Shown here piece by piece: positions 30,047-38,818 of a stretch of 47,621 nucleotides of DNA; position 1 is the first letter of the stretch, and each line of letters begins with the position of its first letter. A program made the position numbers and the translations under genes. The notes below the pieces were generated by a model that searched no databases, was not told the origin of the DNA, and saw only the letters and a list, made by a program, of their open reading frames with translations. The stretch is from Nitrospirae bacterium JdFR-81 (lineage in GTDB: Bacteria > Nitrospirota > Thermodesulfovibrionia > UBA6902), in assembly GCA_002011735.1 (NCBI GenBank), contig MTOQ01000039.1, positions 1-47,621 on the forward strand. The letters run 5' to 3'.

Positions 30047-30529
30047 ATGCAACTGAAGGGTGTCAGGATCGAGATACCAGAGGGCTGTAATATCATCCTT
30101 GGGCAGACCCATTTTATCAAGACGGCCGAGGATCTATACGAGATTATCGCCACCACCGTCCCGCAGGCAAGGTTTGGTATCGCCTTTACCGAGGCATCAG
30201 GCCCGTGTCTTATAAGGAAAGAGGGGAACGATGAGGGCCTGATAGAGGTGTGTGTCAGGAATCTTATGAATATCGGAGCAGGTCATGTCTTCTGTATACT
30301 CCTCAGGGATGCATTCCCCATAAATGTCCTTAATGCTATAAAGGGCTGTCCTGAGGTCTGCAACATATACTGCGCAACAGCCAACCCACTTGAGGTGGTG
30401 ATTGCTGAGACAGAGCAGGGCAGGGGGATAGTGGGTGTGATAGATGGGTCTTCGCCAAAGGGTGTCGAGGCTGATCAGGACAGGGCTAAGAGGAAGGAGT
30501 TTCTGAGGAAGATAGGATACAAGCTTTGA
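30047..30529 (+). CDS. Adenosine-specific kinase family protein
   Basis: 160 residues matching the small archaeal/bacterial family named adenosine-specific kinase (PF04008 type). Conserved features are the TEASGPCLIRKEGND motif, NLMNIGAGHVFCILLRDAFPINVLNAIK and the C-terminal GIVGVIDGSSPKGVE. GGGAGGAGG precedes the ATG. The biochemical role rests on a structural-genomics assignment, so the name is provisional. The gene stands between two divergent/convergent units and gives no pathway hint. Confidence 0.8.
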   Translation: MQLKGVRIEIPEGCNIILGQTHFIKTAEDLYEIIATTVPQARFGIAFTEASGPCLIRKEGNDEGLIEVCVRNLMNIGAGHVFCILLRDAFPINVLNAIKGCPEVCNIYCATANPLEVVIAETEQGRGIVGVIDGSSPKGVEADQDRAKRKEFLRKIGYKL

Positions 30530-30532
30530 TCT

Positions 30533-31684
30533 TTAAAGCCTGTTCACATGATTTGTTATTGAAAAGCCCCGTAGGCGTGGTCTTTCAACACCCTTGGACT
30601 GGATCATTACCCTGTGTGTTTCTCCCATGCCCTGTGGCAGTATAAGCCCCTTGAGCCCTGTCACGATGAATGGATAGTCAGGCGAATCACCATAAAGCTC
30701 TATGATTATCTCATCGATGCCTGATGCGACAAGGAATATGCCCTGTGGGCAGTAGCCTATCGTCCTGAAACCGAGCTCACGTCCCCATAGATGGAGGGAT
30801 GAGAAGTTCACATGTGCTGTGATATCCTGCTCACCGATATGCTCATAAGGGTCTTTACTGATGCGATGTCTGTAATAGCATAGCAGGGTTCCCCTTGATC
30901 GTTCCTCGTCGTAATATTCATCTGATGTATACCCATAGTCAATAGTGAACAGGAAGCCCCTTTTAAGGATCATTGCCATCTCTTCCAGCCAGCCCCTTAT
31001 CTCCAGGTTTATCTCTGTCCTGTAGTCAGGAGGCAGTTGGATGGAGAACTGCCTAAAGTATTTCATGAGATTGTCCTCATTAACCTCTTGTTTTATCTCC
31101 AAAAATCTGTCATTTTTGACATCAATGTATATCTCTCTCAGTCTATCCTCCATCACCACTATGTGCACAGGGAAAGAGTCGAGCAGTTCATTGCTGAATA
31201 TGCATCCTTCGATCCCTGGTGTGATTTCATTTATATGTTTAACCCATCTTATCCTGTCCCTGTATCCCTCAAGTAGTGCCTTCTGCCTCTCAGCGATGTA
31301 GGGGTTGAGCTCCACGATCACATATCTCAGTGTTGAGAGGAAGGCGTCCTTTTGCTCTATGCCCTTACCAGTGTTTTGAGTGGACAGGTAATCGAATATG
31401 TCCCTGCACAGATGACCAGCCCCTCCACCCATCTCGACCACATAAAACTCCTCGGGCCTCTCCATGTTCGACCACATCTCCATCAGCACCCTTGCAATCA
31501 TGGCGCCAAAGGCAGGATGGAGGTGGGGTGATGTGTAAAAGTCGCCTTCTCTCCCAAGGGGTAGTCTCTGTGAGGCATAATACCCGAGCCCTGGATAGTA
31601 GAGTGCCATCTCCATAAAATCCCTGAATGTAATGGGACCTTCTCTCCTGATGCGTTCAATAATTATGTCCCTTAGTGATGGCAT
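30533..31684 (-). CDS. SAM-dependent methyltransferase, MidA/NDUFAF7 family
   Basis: 383 residues. N-terminal ITFRDFMEMALYYPGLGYYA, SAM motif VEMGGGAGHLCRDIF (about 83-97), FSNELLDSFPVHIV and TIDYGYTSDEYY are signatures of the MidA family. Mitochondrial members methylate an arginine of complex I subunit NDUFS2; bacterial targets are mostly unknown. The ATG has no SD, and an extended -10 box ends 6 nt before it. Divergent from nikR, sharing an 85-nt region that holds the NikR operator. Confidence 0.88.
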   Translation of the reverse strand: MPSLRDIIIERIRREGPITFRDFMEMALYYPGLGYYASQRLPLGREGDFYTSPHLHPAFGAMIARVLMEMWSNMERPEEFYVVEMGGGAGHLCRDIFDYLSTQNTGKGIEQKDAFLSTLRYVIVELNPYIAERQKALLEGYRDRIRWVKHINEITPGIEGCIFSNELLDSFPVHIVVMEDRLREIYIDVKNDRFLEIKQEVNEDNLMKYFRQFSIQLPPDYRTEINLEIRGWLEEMAMILKRGFLFTIDYGYTSDEYYDEERSRGTLLCYYRHRISKDPYEHIGEQDITAHVNFSSLHLWGRELGFRTIGYCPQGIFLVASGIDEIIIELYGDSPDYPFIVTGLKGLILPQGMGETHRVMIQSKGVERPRLRGFSITNHVNRL

Positions 31685-31690
31685 CTCAAT

Positions 31691-31699
31691 AGTATATCA
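31691..31699 (-). promoter_or_regulatory. Extended -10 promoter abutting the midA-like ATG
   Basis: Minus strand TGATATACT followed by 6 nt and the ATG at 31684. The transcript should start at or beside the start codon. Confidence 0.45.
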
Positions 31700-31722
31700 G
31701 ATAGTGTCGCTCACGATTGGAT

Positions 31723-31751
31723 TTGACAGGCCGTCTCATTAGTGTTACAAT
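31723..31751 (+). promoter_or_regulatory. Sigma-70 promoter of nikR
   Basis: TTGACA (31723-31728), 17-nt spacer, TACAAT (31746-31751). The -10 lies inside the left half and spacer of the NikR operator, so binding would block it. The predicted start near 31758 leaves only about 12 nt of leader. Confidence 0.65.
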
Positions 31752-31768
31752 CTTAATAAAAGTAACAC
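31742..31768. promoter_or_regulatory. NikR operator
   Basis: Perfect inverted repeat GTGTTAC - 13 nt - GTAACAC. This is the half-site type I associate with NikR in deltaproteobacteria and archaea, distinct from the E. coli GTATGA type. It ends 1 nt before the nikR ATG and covers the -10, indicating nickel-dependent autorepression. It could also affect the divergent midA-like gene. Confidence 0.8.
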
Positions 31769-31769
31769 C

Positions 31770-32186
31770 ATGGCGCTGAAGAGGTTTGGCATATCCCTGG
31801 ATGAGGCACTCCTGGAGAGGTTCGATGCCCTTATATCGAGAAAGGGCTATGCAAACAGGAGTGAGGCAATAAGGGATCTTATAAGGGATAGCCTTGTAAG
31901 GGAGGAGTGGGAGGATGGCAGAAAGGAGACCGTTGGAACGATAACCATTGTCTACTCTCACGACAAGAGGGAACTTGCAGATGCACTGATAGACTTTCAA
32001 CATGACTTCTATACATCTGTGCTCTCATCACTACACATACACCTTGATGAACATAACTGTCTTGAGGTGATCGTTGTTAAAGGGAAGGCAAGAGACATAA
32101 GGAGGATAGCGGACAGGTTGATAGGGACAAAGGGTGTGAAGCATGGAAGGCTTACATTGACGACAACGGGTAAGTATCTTAGATAA
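31770..32186 (+). CDS. nikR: Nickel-responsive regulator NikR
   Basis: 138 residues: N-terminal ribbon-helix-helix DNA-binding domain (1-50, [28 protein letters not shown]) and C-terminal ACT-like nickel domain. The high-affinity square-planar Ni ligands are all present: His78 (FQHDF), His89, His91 ([11 protein letters not shown]) and Cys97, offset by two from E. coli 76/87/89/95. No SD; the operator abuts the ATG. It heads a nickel-import island. Confidence 0.96.
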   Translation: MALKRFGISLDEALLERFDALISRKGYANRSEAIRDLIRDSLVREEWEDGRKETVGTITIVYSHDKRELADALIDFQHDFYTSVLSSLHIHLDEHNCLEVIVVKGKARDIRRIADRLIGTKGVKHGRLTLTTTGKYLR

Positions 32187-32245
32187 TTTTTTCCATCTCT
32201 GGTAGCACGAATATAAATTTCGTAGTATCAGGGAGGGGGCTTATC

Positions 32246-33268
32246 ATGCATATGTCAGATGCATTACTTTCTCCTGCTGTTGGAGGGAGTTTCTGGGCAG
32301 GTTCATTTGGCCTTATAACATACTGTGCGAACAGACTGAAGGATCGCGTTGATGACAGGATCGTGCCACTGATGGGTGTCCTCGGGGCATTTGTGTTTTC
32401 AGCCCAGATGATAAACTTTACGATACCTGGGACGGGCTCAAGCGGGCACATCAGTGGTGCCATGCTACTTGCCATCCTGCTCGGTCCATATGCAGGGTTT
32501 ATAGTCATCTCATCGGTGCTTATAATCCAGTGCCTATTCTTCGGAGATGGGGGCCTGCTTGCGCTTGGCTGTAATATCTGGAATCTGGGCCTCTATCCAT
32601 GCTTCGTGGCCTATCCACTTGTCTATAGGCCAATTGCAGGGACGGGTGCATCCAGCAGGAGGATCATGATCGCATCGGTGCTTGGTGTTGTTGTTGGGCT
32701 TGAGCTTGGGGCCTTCAGTGTGGTGGTTCAGACCGTGCTATCAGGCAGGAGTGAGCTTCCATTTAAGGCATTTGTAGCCGCCATGTTGCCTATACACCTT
32801 GCAATAGGGCTCGTAGAGGGCCTTGTTACCGCAGGCATAATAAACTATGTGAGGAAGGCCATGCCAGGGTTTTTGGAGGGGCGATCGTTATCAGATATGA
32901 GAGGCACCATGAAGGGGGTTGTGATTGCGTTTGCCGTGATGGCGCTGCTTACAGGTGGTGTGCTCTCATGGTTCGCCTCTACCCATCCTGATGGGCTTGA
33001 GTGGTCTGTCGAGAGGGTGTATGGTGAAAGGGAATTGCCCGTGGATGGAGGTGTTATAACACGGTGGTTCAGAGATATCCAGGAGGCATTGACCATACTG
33101 CCTGATTATGATATCCCGGCAGACAGTGGGGGGCAGGCCGATACCGTAGAGGGGTATCCATCTCCTGATGTGGGGACGTCGCTGTCAGGTGTTGTGGGTG
33201 CACTGATGGTAGGGATCGTGATATTATTCATTGGTATGGGTATAAGACACAGGAGGTTGAAAGGTTAG
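32246..33268 (+). CDS. nikM: Nickel ECF transporter substrate-binding component NikMN (fused)
   Basis: 340 residues. The N-terminus MHMSDALLSP places His2 next to the free amino group, the metal-coordinating arrangement of CbiM/NikM, which fixes the start at 32246 (GGGAGGGGG upstream). Several membrane helices form the CbiM domain (about 1-215; GSSGHISGAMLL). A C-terminal NikN-like part has a membrane helix, THPDGLEW (PDGLE motif, about 247-254), an extracytoplasmic stretch and a last helix. The fusion of M and N is known from nickel ECF systems. Nickel rather than cobalt is favoured by the adjacent nikR. Confidence 0.93.
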   Translation: MHMSDALLSPAVGGSFWAGSFGLITYCANRLKDRVDDRIVPLMGVLGAFVFSAQMINFTIPGTGSSGHISGAMLLAILLGPYAGFIVISSVLIIQCLFFGDGGLLALGCNIWNLGLYPCFVAYPLVYRPIAGTGASSRRIMIASVLGVVVGLELGAFSVVVQTVLSGRSELPFKAFVAAMLPIHLAIGLVEGLVTAGIINYVRKAMPGFLEGRSLSDMRGTMKGVVIAFAVMALLTGGVLSWFASTHPDGLEWSVERVYGERELPVDGGVITRWFRDIQEALTILPDYDIPADSGGQADTVEGYPSPDVGTSLSGVVGALMVGIVILFIGMGIRHRRLKG

Positions 33269-33279
33269 GATTAAGGGTC

Positions 33280-34080
33280 ATGACATCTTTTGATAAGGCC
33301 TATTTTAATCTCGGATACATCGATACCCTGTCATACGGGGATAGCTTTGTCCACAGGCTCGACCCAAGGGTAAAACTGATAGTAACCATTGTCTTTATAG
33401 TCTCTGTTGTCTCATTCCCGAAGTATGAGATCCTGAGGCTCATCCCTTTCTTTCTCTTCCCTGTGTTCATGATGACAGCAGGCAACATCCCCTCTGGCTT
33501 TGTCCTGAAGAGGATGCTATTTGTCTCACCGTTTGTCATCATGACAGGCATATTCAATCCCATCCTTGACAGCAAGACCTTTCATCTCGTCAGTGGGCTG
33601 ACCATCTCTGCTGGCTGGGTCTCCTTTTTCTCCATCATGTTGAGGTTCCTCCTTACGGTCAGTTCAGCTCTCCTGCTCATTGCAACCACATCCTTTTATG
33701 GTGTCTGCCATGCCCTTAATTCCCTGGGTCTTCCAAGGGCGTTTGTCATCCAGATGGTGTTCCTGTACCGATATACCTTTGTTCTTGCAGGAGAGGCGAT
33801 GAGGATGGTCAGGGGCGTTACCATCAGGTCATCTAACAGGGGCATGGGTATGGGCACATTTGTCAACCTCCTTGGTGTGTTGTTTCTGAGGACGATGAAG
33901 CGCTCTGAGGCGATATATCAGGCAATGTGTTCAAGGGGATTTGATGGTGAGGTCAGGTTGTTGAGGAGCCTCAGGATCAGATTGAATGACCTGGCTTTTG
34001 CTATTATATCTATAACACTCTTTATTATATTCAGGTGGTTTGATATCCCAGGTTATATAGGTGGTCTGGTGATAAGATGA
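33280..34080 (+). CDS. nikQ: Nickel ECF transporter transmembrane component NikQ (CbiQ family)
   Basis: 266-residue T-component with about five to six membrane helices. The N-terminal LSYGDSFVHRLDPRVKLI is the CbiQ/EcfT entry motif. The coupling-helix signature is near AMRMVRGVTIRSSNRGM and the second Ala-Arg-Gly-like motif is MCSRGFDGEVRLL. It follows nikMN by 11 nt and overlaps nikO by 4 nt (ATGA). Confidence 0.92.
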   Translation: MTSFDKAYFNLGYIDTLSYGDSFVHRLDPRVKLIVTIVFIVSVVSFPKYEILRLIPFFLFPVFMMTAGNIPSGFVLKRMLFVSPFVIMTGIFNPILDSKTFHLVSGLTISAGWVSFFSIMLRFLLTVSSALLLIATTSFYGVCHALNSLGLPRAFVIQMVFLYRYTFVLAGEAMRMVRGVTIRSSNRGMGMGTFVNLLGVLFLRTMKRSEAIYQAMCSRGFDGEVRLLRSLRIRLNDLAFAIISITLFIIFRWFDIPGYIGGLVIR

Positions 34081-34841
34081 GTCATCACATCGTCGAGTTT
34101 AAGGATGTCTGTTTTAGTTATCCTGATGGCACAGAGGCATTGAGGGGTGTCAGTTTCAGGATCACACATGGAGAGGCGGTTGGGATAATCGGTGCAAATG
34201 GTGCAGGAAAATCAACGCTCTTGTTTCATATGAATGGATGTCTCATGCCCTCAAGCGGTACGGTGTTGATAGGTGAGTTTGAGCTGAATAAGAAGACACG
34301 GGCGGATATAAGGAAGAGGGTCGGCCTTGTGTTTCAGAACCCCGACGATCAGCTCTTTATGCCCACCGTCTATGAGGATGTTGCCTTTGGCCCCTTAAAT
34401 CTTGGTCTGAGCGAGGATGTGGTGAGGGCAAGGGTTGAGGAGGCACTGGCCACCGTTGGCTGTTACAGGCTTAAAGACAGACCACCACACCACCTCTCCA
34501 TGGGTCAAAGACGGGCAGTATCGATAGCAGCGGTTATAGCGATGCAGCCAGATATACTGGTGATGGATGAACCCTCGGCAGACCTCGATCCAAGATCACG
34601 CAGACAGCTTATCAGCCTACTCAAGGGATTCACTCATACAAAGATTATAGCATCCCATGACCTTGATCTTATAATGGATACCTGCACAAGGTGCATCGTT
34701 CTCTCTGATGGGAGGATAACGGCTGATGGCAGTGCTGAGGAGATACTGATGGATGAGGGGTTGCTGGTTGAGAATGGTCTTGAACTTCCCCTTTCTTTGA
34801 AATACAGGTGTATGCAGCAGGAGGGCGCCTTCCATGACTGA
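34077..34841 (+). CDS. nikO: Nickel ECF transporter ATPase NikO
   Basis: 254-residue ABC ATPase: Walker A GANGAGKST (39-47), Q-loop VFQNPDDQLF, signature LSMGQ, Walker B ILVMDEPSADLD and switch His in ASHDLD. QNPDDQLF and PTVYEDVAFGP are typical of CbiO/EcfA. It energises NikMNQ. The 3' end overlaps the next small gene by 8 nt. Confidence 0.94.
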   Translation: MSHHIVEFKDVCFSYPDGTEALRGVSFRITHGEAVGIIGANGAGKSTLLFHMNGCLMPSSGTVLIGEFELNKKTRADIRKRVGLVFQNPDDQLFMPTVYEDVAFGPLNLGLSEDVVRARVEEALATVGCYRLKDRPPHHLSMGQRRAVSIAAVIAMQPDILVMDEPSADLDPRSRRQLISLLKGFTHTKIIASHDLDLIMDTCTRCIVLSDGRITADGSAEEILMDEGLLVENGLELPLSLKYRCMQQEGAFHD

Positions 34842-35040
34842 TATTGAGAAATTAAAACACCTCCTTGAGCACTGGATAGAGCATAACAAAGAGCATGTAA
34901 GGGTATATAGAGAGTGGGCAGACAGGGCTGAGGCAGTGGGGAGGAAGGAGCTGGCAGGGATACTCAGGGATATCGCAATGGAGAATGAGAGGATGGAGGG
35001 ATTGTTCAAAAAGGCACTGGAGGATATCAAGAAGGGATGA
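34834..35040 (+). CDS. Small helical protein with histidine ladder in the nickel operon
   Basis: 68 residues, predicted all-helical, no signal peptide or membrane segment. The N-terminal helix has His at 9, 13, 17 and 21 (HLLEHWIEHNKEH), i.e. spaced i,i+4 on one face, an arrangement suited to binding a metal ion. A second helix (about 32-65) is acidic and amphipathic. It overlaps nikO by 8 nt and pmbA by 4 nt, so it is translated with the transporter. I recall similar unnamed proteins beside nickel ECF operons. A cytosolic nickel chaperone or store is the best guess, unproven. Confidence 0.8.
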   Translation: MTDIEKLKHLLEHWIEHNKEHVRVYREWADRAEAVGRKELAGILRDIAMENERMEGLFKKALEDIKKG

Positions 35041-36383
35041 TGGAAGATATGAAGGCATTCTCTCAGGACATCATTAAAAAGGCCACATCGAAGGGGTGTG
35101 ACCTTGTAGAGGTTTACATAAAGGAGTCGAGGGGGATTACTGTCGAGGTGAAGGATCAGAAGGTCGATACCTTAAAAGGGTCGAGGGACTTCGCTGTTGC
35201 CCTGAGGGTCATAAAGGGCAGGAGGCTCGGATTTTCTTTTACAACAGATATAAGGGACATTGATAGGATAATAGACGAGGCGGTTGAATCCGCTGGATGG
35301 ACAGCAGATGACCCATACAATGACATCCCAGAGCCTGGCAGGCCCTGTGCGGTCGAGATATTTGATGATACGATAAGGGCGCTGAATGAGGAGGATGTGA
35401 TCAGAGATGCCCTGTTACTTGAAGAGTCGGCCCTCTCCTGTGATGAGAGGATCAGGAAGGTTAGAAAGGCCATGGTGGGCGTCGGATATGGCAGAACTGT
35501 GATTGCAAATTCAAAAGGTGTTGATGTCTCATATGAGAGCAGTTATATCTCTGCCCACACAATAGCCCTTGCAGAGGATGGCAGTGATAGCCAGACAGGG
35601 TGGGCGTTTGCATCCAGCAGGAGGAGGAGGGATATCGCGCTTGAGAGGGTTGGAAGGCATGCCTCAGAGAGGGCGCTGGAGCTTCTTGGTGCAAGGAGGA
35701 TCAATCCTGTGAAGGTTCCGGTTATCCTTGACTCTTCGGTGGCTGTGGAGTTTCTCAACATCCTCTCACACTCACTCTCCGCAGAGGCTGTCCAGAAGAA
35801 GAAGTCGATGCTTGCAGGCAAGATTGGTAAGGCCATAGTCAGCCCCCTTGTGGAGATCGTGGATGATGGCACCCTGCCATGGGCAGCAGGGACAAGGCCT
35901 GTTGATGATGAAGGCACACCGGTGTCACGAAAGATACTGATTTCAGGAGGCATCCTTCATGGTTATATTCACAATACATACACGGCAAAAAAGGACGGCG
36001 TTTATTCAACAGGCAATGCTATAAGGCCATCCCTGCAATCCATGCCAGGGGTGAATACCCTGAATCTCTATATAAGGCCATCAGGAGATGTGATCAATGG
36101 GTGCAGGGACATGGAGCTTTTGAGATCATTAAACAGGGGGATCCTGATCACCGATACGATGGGCCTGCATACGGCAGACCCTGTATCGGGTGATTTCTCC
36201 ATAGGTATCTCGGGTATCTGGATTGAAGATGGTGAACCTGCCCATCCTGTGAAAGAGGCGGTCATCTCGGGCAATATACTCGACCTCTTCAAGAAGGTGG
36301 AGGCCGTTGGCAGGGATCTGTGCTTTTACGGAGACACAGGCTCTCCCACCCTGCTGATTGGCAAGATGGACATAAGCGGTTAG
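35037..36383 (+). CDS. pmbA: TldD/PmbA family protein (PmbA/TldE-like)
   Basis: 448 residues. N-terminal DLVEVYIKESRGITVEVKDQKVDTLKGSRDFAVALRV and GRRLGFSFTTD, and C-terminal DDEGTPVSRKILISGGILHGYIHNTYTAKKDG and NLYIRPSGD are PmbA-like. There is no HExxxH, which marks the catalytic TldD partner, so this is the TldE/PmbA-type subunit. TldD-TldE forms a metalloprotease that trims unfolded or RiPP-like peptides. No tldD is in the window. ATGA overlap with the histidine-ladder gene couples it to the nickel operon. Confidence 0.88.
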   Translation: MMEDMKAFSQDIIKKATSKGCDLVEVYIKESRGITVEVKDQKVDTLKGSRDFAVALRVIKGRRLGFSFTTDIRDIDRIIDEAVESAGWTADDPYNDIPEPGRPCAVEIFDDTIRALNEEDVIRDALLLEESALSCDERIRKVRKAMVGVGYGRTVIANSKGVDVSYESSYISAHTIALAEDGSDSQTGWAFASSRRRRDIALERVGRHASERALELLGARRINPVKVPVILDSSVAVEFLNILSHSLSAEAVQKKKSMLAGKIGKAIVSPLVEIVDDGTLPWAAGTRPVDDEGTPVSRKILISGGILHGYIHNTYTAKKDGVYSTGNAIRPSLQSMPGVNTLNLYIRPSGDVINGCRDMELLRSLNRGILITDTMGLHTADPVSGDFSIGISGIWIEDGEPAHPVKEAVISGNILDLFKKVEAVGRDLCFYGDTGSPTLLIGKMDISG

Positions 36384-36634
36384 CCTTTTTTATTACCCTC
36401 CATTAATGAATCCTTTATATCCCGTGCACCTTTTTCAAATCGTCTGTACAGCTTCTGTGCCCATACAAATTCTGTTGCGAGTATAGCAAGCCCCAATACG
36501 ATCGTGACTATCCCGGGTCCTGGAAGGACGAGCAGTACTATCCCCAGCAACAAAACGGTGAGGCCTATCACCAGGGTAATCAGCCGTTTTGCCTGTCTGA
36601 GGGTTGTGACTATAGGTGCATGCCTCTTGTTCAA
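36380..36634 (-). CDS. PGPGW-type small membrane protein
   Basis: 84 residues. Two hydrophobic helices (about 18-36 and 40-57) flank VLPGPGIVTIVLGLAIL, the mark of the putative transmembrane PGPGW family; here the Trp position is Ile. A charged C-terminal tail (RFEKGARDIKDSL) follows. Convergent with pmbA with a 4-nt overlap. 21 nt downstream of the slipin gene, so possibly in its operon. Function unknown. Confidence 0.75.
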   Translation of the reverse strand: MNKRHAPIVTTLRQAKRLITLVIGLTVLLLGIVLLVLPGPGIVTIVLGLAILATEFVWAQKLYRRFEKGARDIKDSLMEGNKKG

Positions 36635-36655
36635 CCCATACAGTCCTTAAACCGT

Positions 36656-37426
36656 TTACTCTGCCTCTTTCCTCAGCCTCTTCAGGAATGGCTCCAGCAG
36701 GTCCATGGGTATCGGGAATATGGTGGTCGAGCTCTTTTCGGTGGCTATCTCTACCAGGGTCTGGAGGTATCTGAGCTGGAGTGTGGCAGGCTGGGTGGCG
36801 ATGATCTTTGCAGCATCTGCGAGCTTCTGGGCCGCCTGGAACTCACCCTCGGCATTGATGATCTTTGCCCTTCTCATCCTCTCCGCCTCTGCCTGCTTTG
36901 CGATGGCACGGAGCATCTCCTGGGGAAGATCCACATTCTTCACCTCCACTGCCGTAACCTTTATGCCCCATGGCTCTGTCTGGAGGTCTATGATACGCTG
37001 CAGTTCTGCGTTTATCTCATCACGCTTTGAAAGGAGGTCATCCAGCTGGCTCTGTCCCACAACACTCCTCAGGGTTGTCTGGGCAATCTGGCTTGTGGCA
37101 AAGTAGAAGTCCTCCACCTCGGTTATGGCCTTTGCAGGTTCCATTACACGGAAATAAACGACGGCATTCACCTTTACAGAGACATTATCCCTTGTAATCA
37201 CATCCTGTGCCGGAACATCCATGGTTACAGTCCGCAGGCTTACCCTGACGAGTTTATCGATTATAGGCCAGATGATCACCAGTCCAGGACCCTTGACAGG
37301 GATGAGTCTTCCAAGCCTGAACACCACACCTCGTTCGTATTCCTTGAGTATCTTGATAGCGCTTGTGAGAAAATAGACGACAAGGAGTATGGCAAATAGC
37401 AATCCTGTGAATGTCATCTGTGGCAT
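36656..37426 (-). CDS. Slipin (stomatin-like SPFH protein)
   Basis: 256 residues: N-terminal membrane helix (about 7-25), SPFH/band-7 domain (about 28-190; [56 protein letters not shown]), then a coiled coil ([24 protein letters not shown]) and C-terminal oligomerisation part. Slipins pair with NfeD-type proteins, encoded 20 nt upstream here. A membrane-microdomain and proteolysis role is known for the family. Confidence 0.93.
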   Translation of the reverse strand: MPQMTFTGLLFAILLVVYFLTSAIKILKEYERGVVFRLGRLIPVKGPGLVIIWPIIDKLVRVSLRTVTMDVPAQDVITRDNVSVKVNAVVYFRVMEPAKAITEVEDFYFATSQIAQTTLRSVVGQSQLDDLLSKRDEINAELQRIIDLQTEPWGIKVTAVEVKNVDLPQEMLRAIAKQAEAERMRRAKIINAEGEFQAAQKLADAAKIIATQPATLQLRYLQTLVEIATEKSSTTIFPIPMDLLEPFLKRLRKEAE

Positions 37427-37446
37427 CTCTTACCTCCTTATAATAT

Positions 37447-38736
37447 TTATTTTGGCCTGACCTTTAATCTCAATCTATCAACACCGTCAACGATAACCTT
37501 CTGGCCCTTTTTTATTGGCTCATCACTCCATGCACGCCATATCTCACCGTGGACAAAGACCATACCTTCCTTGTCTATGTCACTCCTTGCCTCTCCCTCC
37601 AGCCCTATGAGCCCCTCTGAACCAGTGGCAGGCCTGCGGCGATATGCCCTGACAGCGAGCGTGATCGTGAGCGTGAAGAAGACGGCCGTCAGTATGACGG
37701 CAGGAAGGATCACCTTCAGGGAGACCTTGAAGAACGGCATGGGAGATTCGAACAGCATGAGAGAGCCGATGATCATGGAGATTATCCCCCCTATTGTGAG
37801 GAGTCCGAAGGATGTCACCTTTATCTCAAGGATGAAGAGGATTATACCAAAGAGTATGAGTAAAAGGCCAGCATAATTTACGGGCAGGGTCTGGAACGAG
37901 TAGAGGGCGAGGATGAGGGCTATCGCACCAAAGACACCCGGGAAGATCGCACCAGGGTTTGTGAGCTCGAAGAATATCCCGTAGAATCCAAGGAGCATAA
38001 GGAGATAGGCCACATTTGGATCGCTTATCAGGTTGAGTATTTTATATCTGAGCCCCATCTCCTTGTAGGTTATCCTTGCCTCCTTTGTATGGAGTGTAAT
38101 CCTTCCTGTAGATGTCTCTACCGTCCTTCCATCTGTCTCCTTTAGTAATGCCTTTATGTCAGGTGCCACGATGTCTATAACATTGAGTTTTAGCGCCTCG
38201 GTCTCGGTTATCGAGACACTCTTTCTCACTGCCTCCTCTGCCCATTTGGCATTCCTGCCCCTCCTCTCTGCAAGGGACTTGATATAGGCTGCTGCATCAT
38301 TCACCGCCTTTTCTGCCATGGTCTTGTCCATCTTACCACCAACACCAACAGGGTGTGCAGCACCGATATTTGTCCCAGGTGCCATTGCTGCAATATGTGC
38401 AGAGATGGTTATAAAGACACCGGCAGATGCAGCCCTTGCACCTGTTGGTGAGACATACACTGCTACAGGGACACTGCTTCCTGTTATCTTCTGGACAATG
38501 CTCCGCATGGAAGTATCAAGCCCACCAGGTGTATCGAGCTCTATCACAAGTAGCTCGTCTCCCTCATCAATGGCATGATCAATGCTCTTTGTTATAAATT
38601 CTGACATCACAGGATTTACGATCCCTGCTGCCTTGATGACCATTACATCACCATGGGAGGATATCGGGATGGCAATCACTATAAGGATCAGAAGGAGATG
38701 GAGGATGGGGAGATATCTATCGGTTTTATTACTCAT
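37447..38736 (-). CDS. NfeD family membrane serine protease (NfeD1b/ClpP-class)
   Basis: Start taken at ATG 38736 (MSNKTDRYLPILHLL), giving a signal peptide ending near SSHG; the tracked start at 38784 is GTG and adds 16 residues with no support. The ClpP-like protease domain (about 30-220) has the substrate-loop ELDTPGGL and nucleophile serine in GARAASAGVFI. Four membrane helices follow (about 245-370), then a C-terminal OB-fold NfeD domain (GLIGLEGEARSDI, WRAWSDEPI). The homologous archaeal protease cleaves the C-terminus of its stomatin partner, here the slipin downstream. Confidence 0.9.
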   Translation of the reverse strand: MSNKTDRYLPILHLLLILIVIAIPISSHGDVMVIKAAGIVNPVMSEFITKSIDHAIDEGDELLVIELDTPGGLDTSMRSIVQKITGSSVPVAVYVSPTGARAASAGVFITISAHIAAMAPGTNIGAAHPVGVGGKMDKTMAEKAVNDAAAYIKSLAERRGRNAKWAEEAVRKSVSITETEALKLNVIDIVAPDIKALLKETDGRTVETSTGRITLHTKEARITYKEMGLRYKILNLISDPNVAYLLMLLGFYGIFFELTNPGAIFPGVFGAIALILALYSFQTLPVNYAGLLLILFGIILFILEIKVTSFGLLTIGGIISMIIGSLMLFESPMPFFKVSLKVILPAVILTAVFFTLTITLAVRAYRRRPATGSEGLIGLEGEARSDIDKEGMVFVHGEIWRAWSDEPIKKGQKVIVDGVDRLRLKVRPK

Positions 38737-38794
38737 GCCCTGGTCGCCCTTTTTGAATGGGCTGATGACATACCTACAATACACATGATATTAT

Positions 38795-38803
38795 ATTATA
38801 ACA
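38795..38803 (-). promoter_or_regulatory. Extended -10 promoter for nfeD-slipin
   Basis: Minus strand TGTTATAAT, overlapped by a second TATAAT register, in the 82-nt divergent gap with queE. A plus-strand pair TTGAAT, 16 nt, TACAAT, ending near 38780, may serve queE. Confidence 0.35.
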
Positions 38804-38818
38804 CCAAAACCTTAAAGC

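Noticed and set aside
32197-32235. ACGAA...TTCGT palindrome between nikR and nikMN as a second NikR site or terminator
   Set aside because: It does not match GTGTTAC half-sites, and there is no T-tract. Left unassigned.
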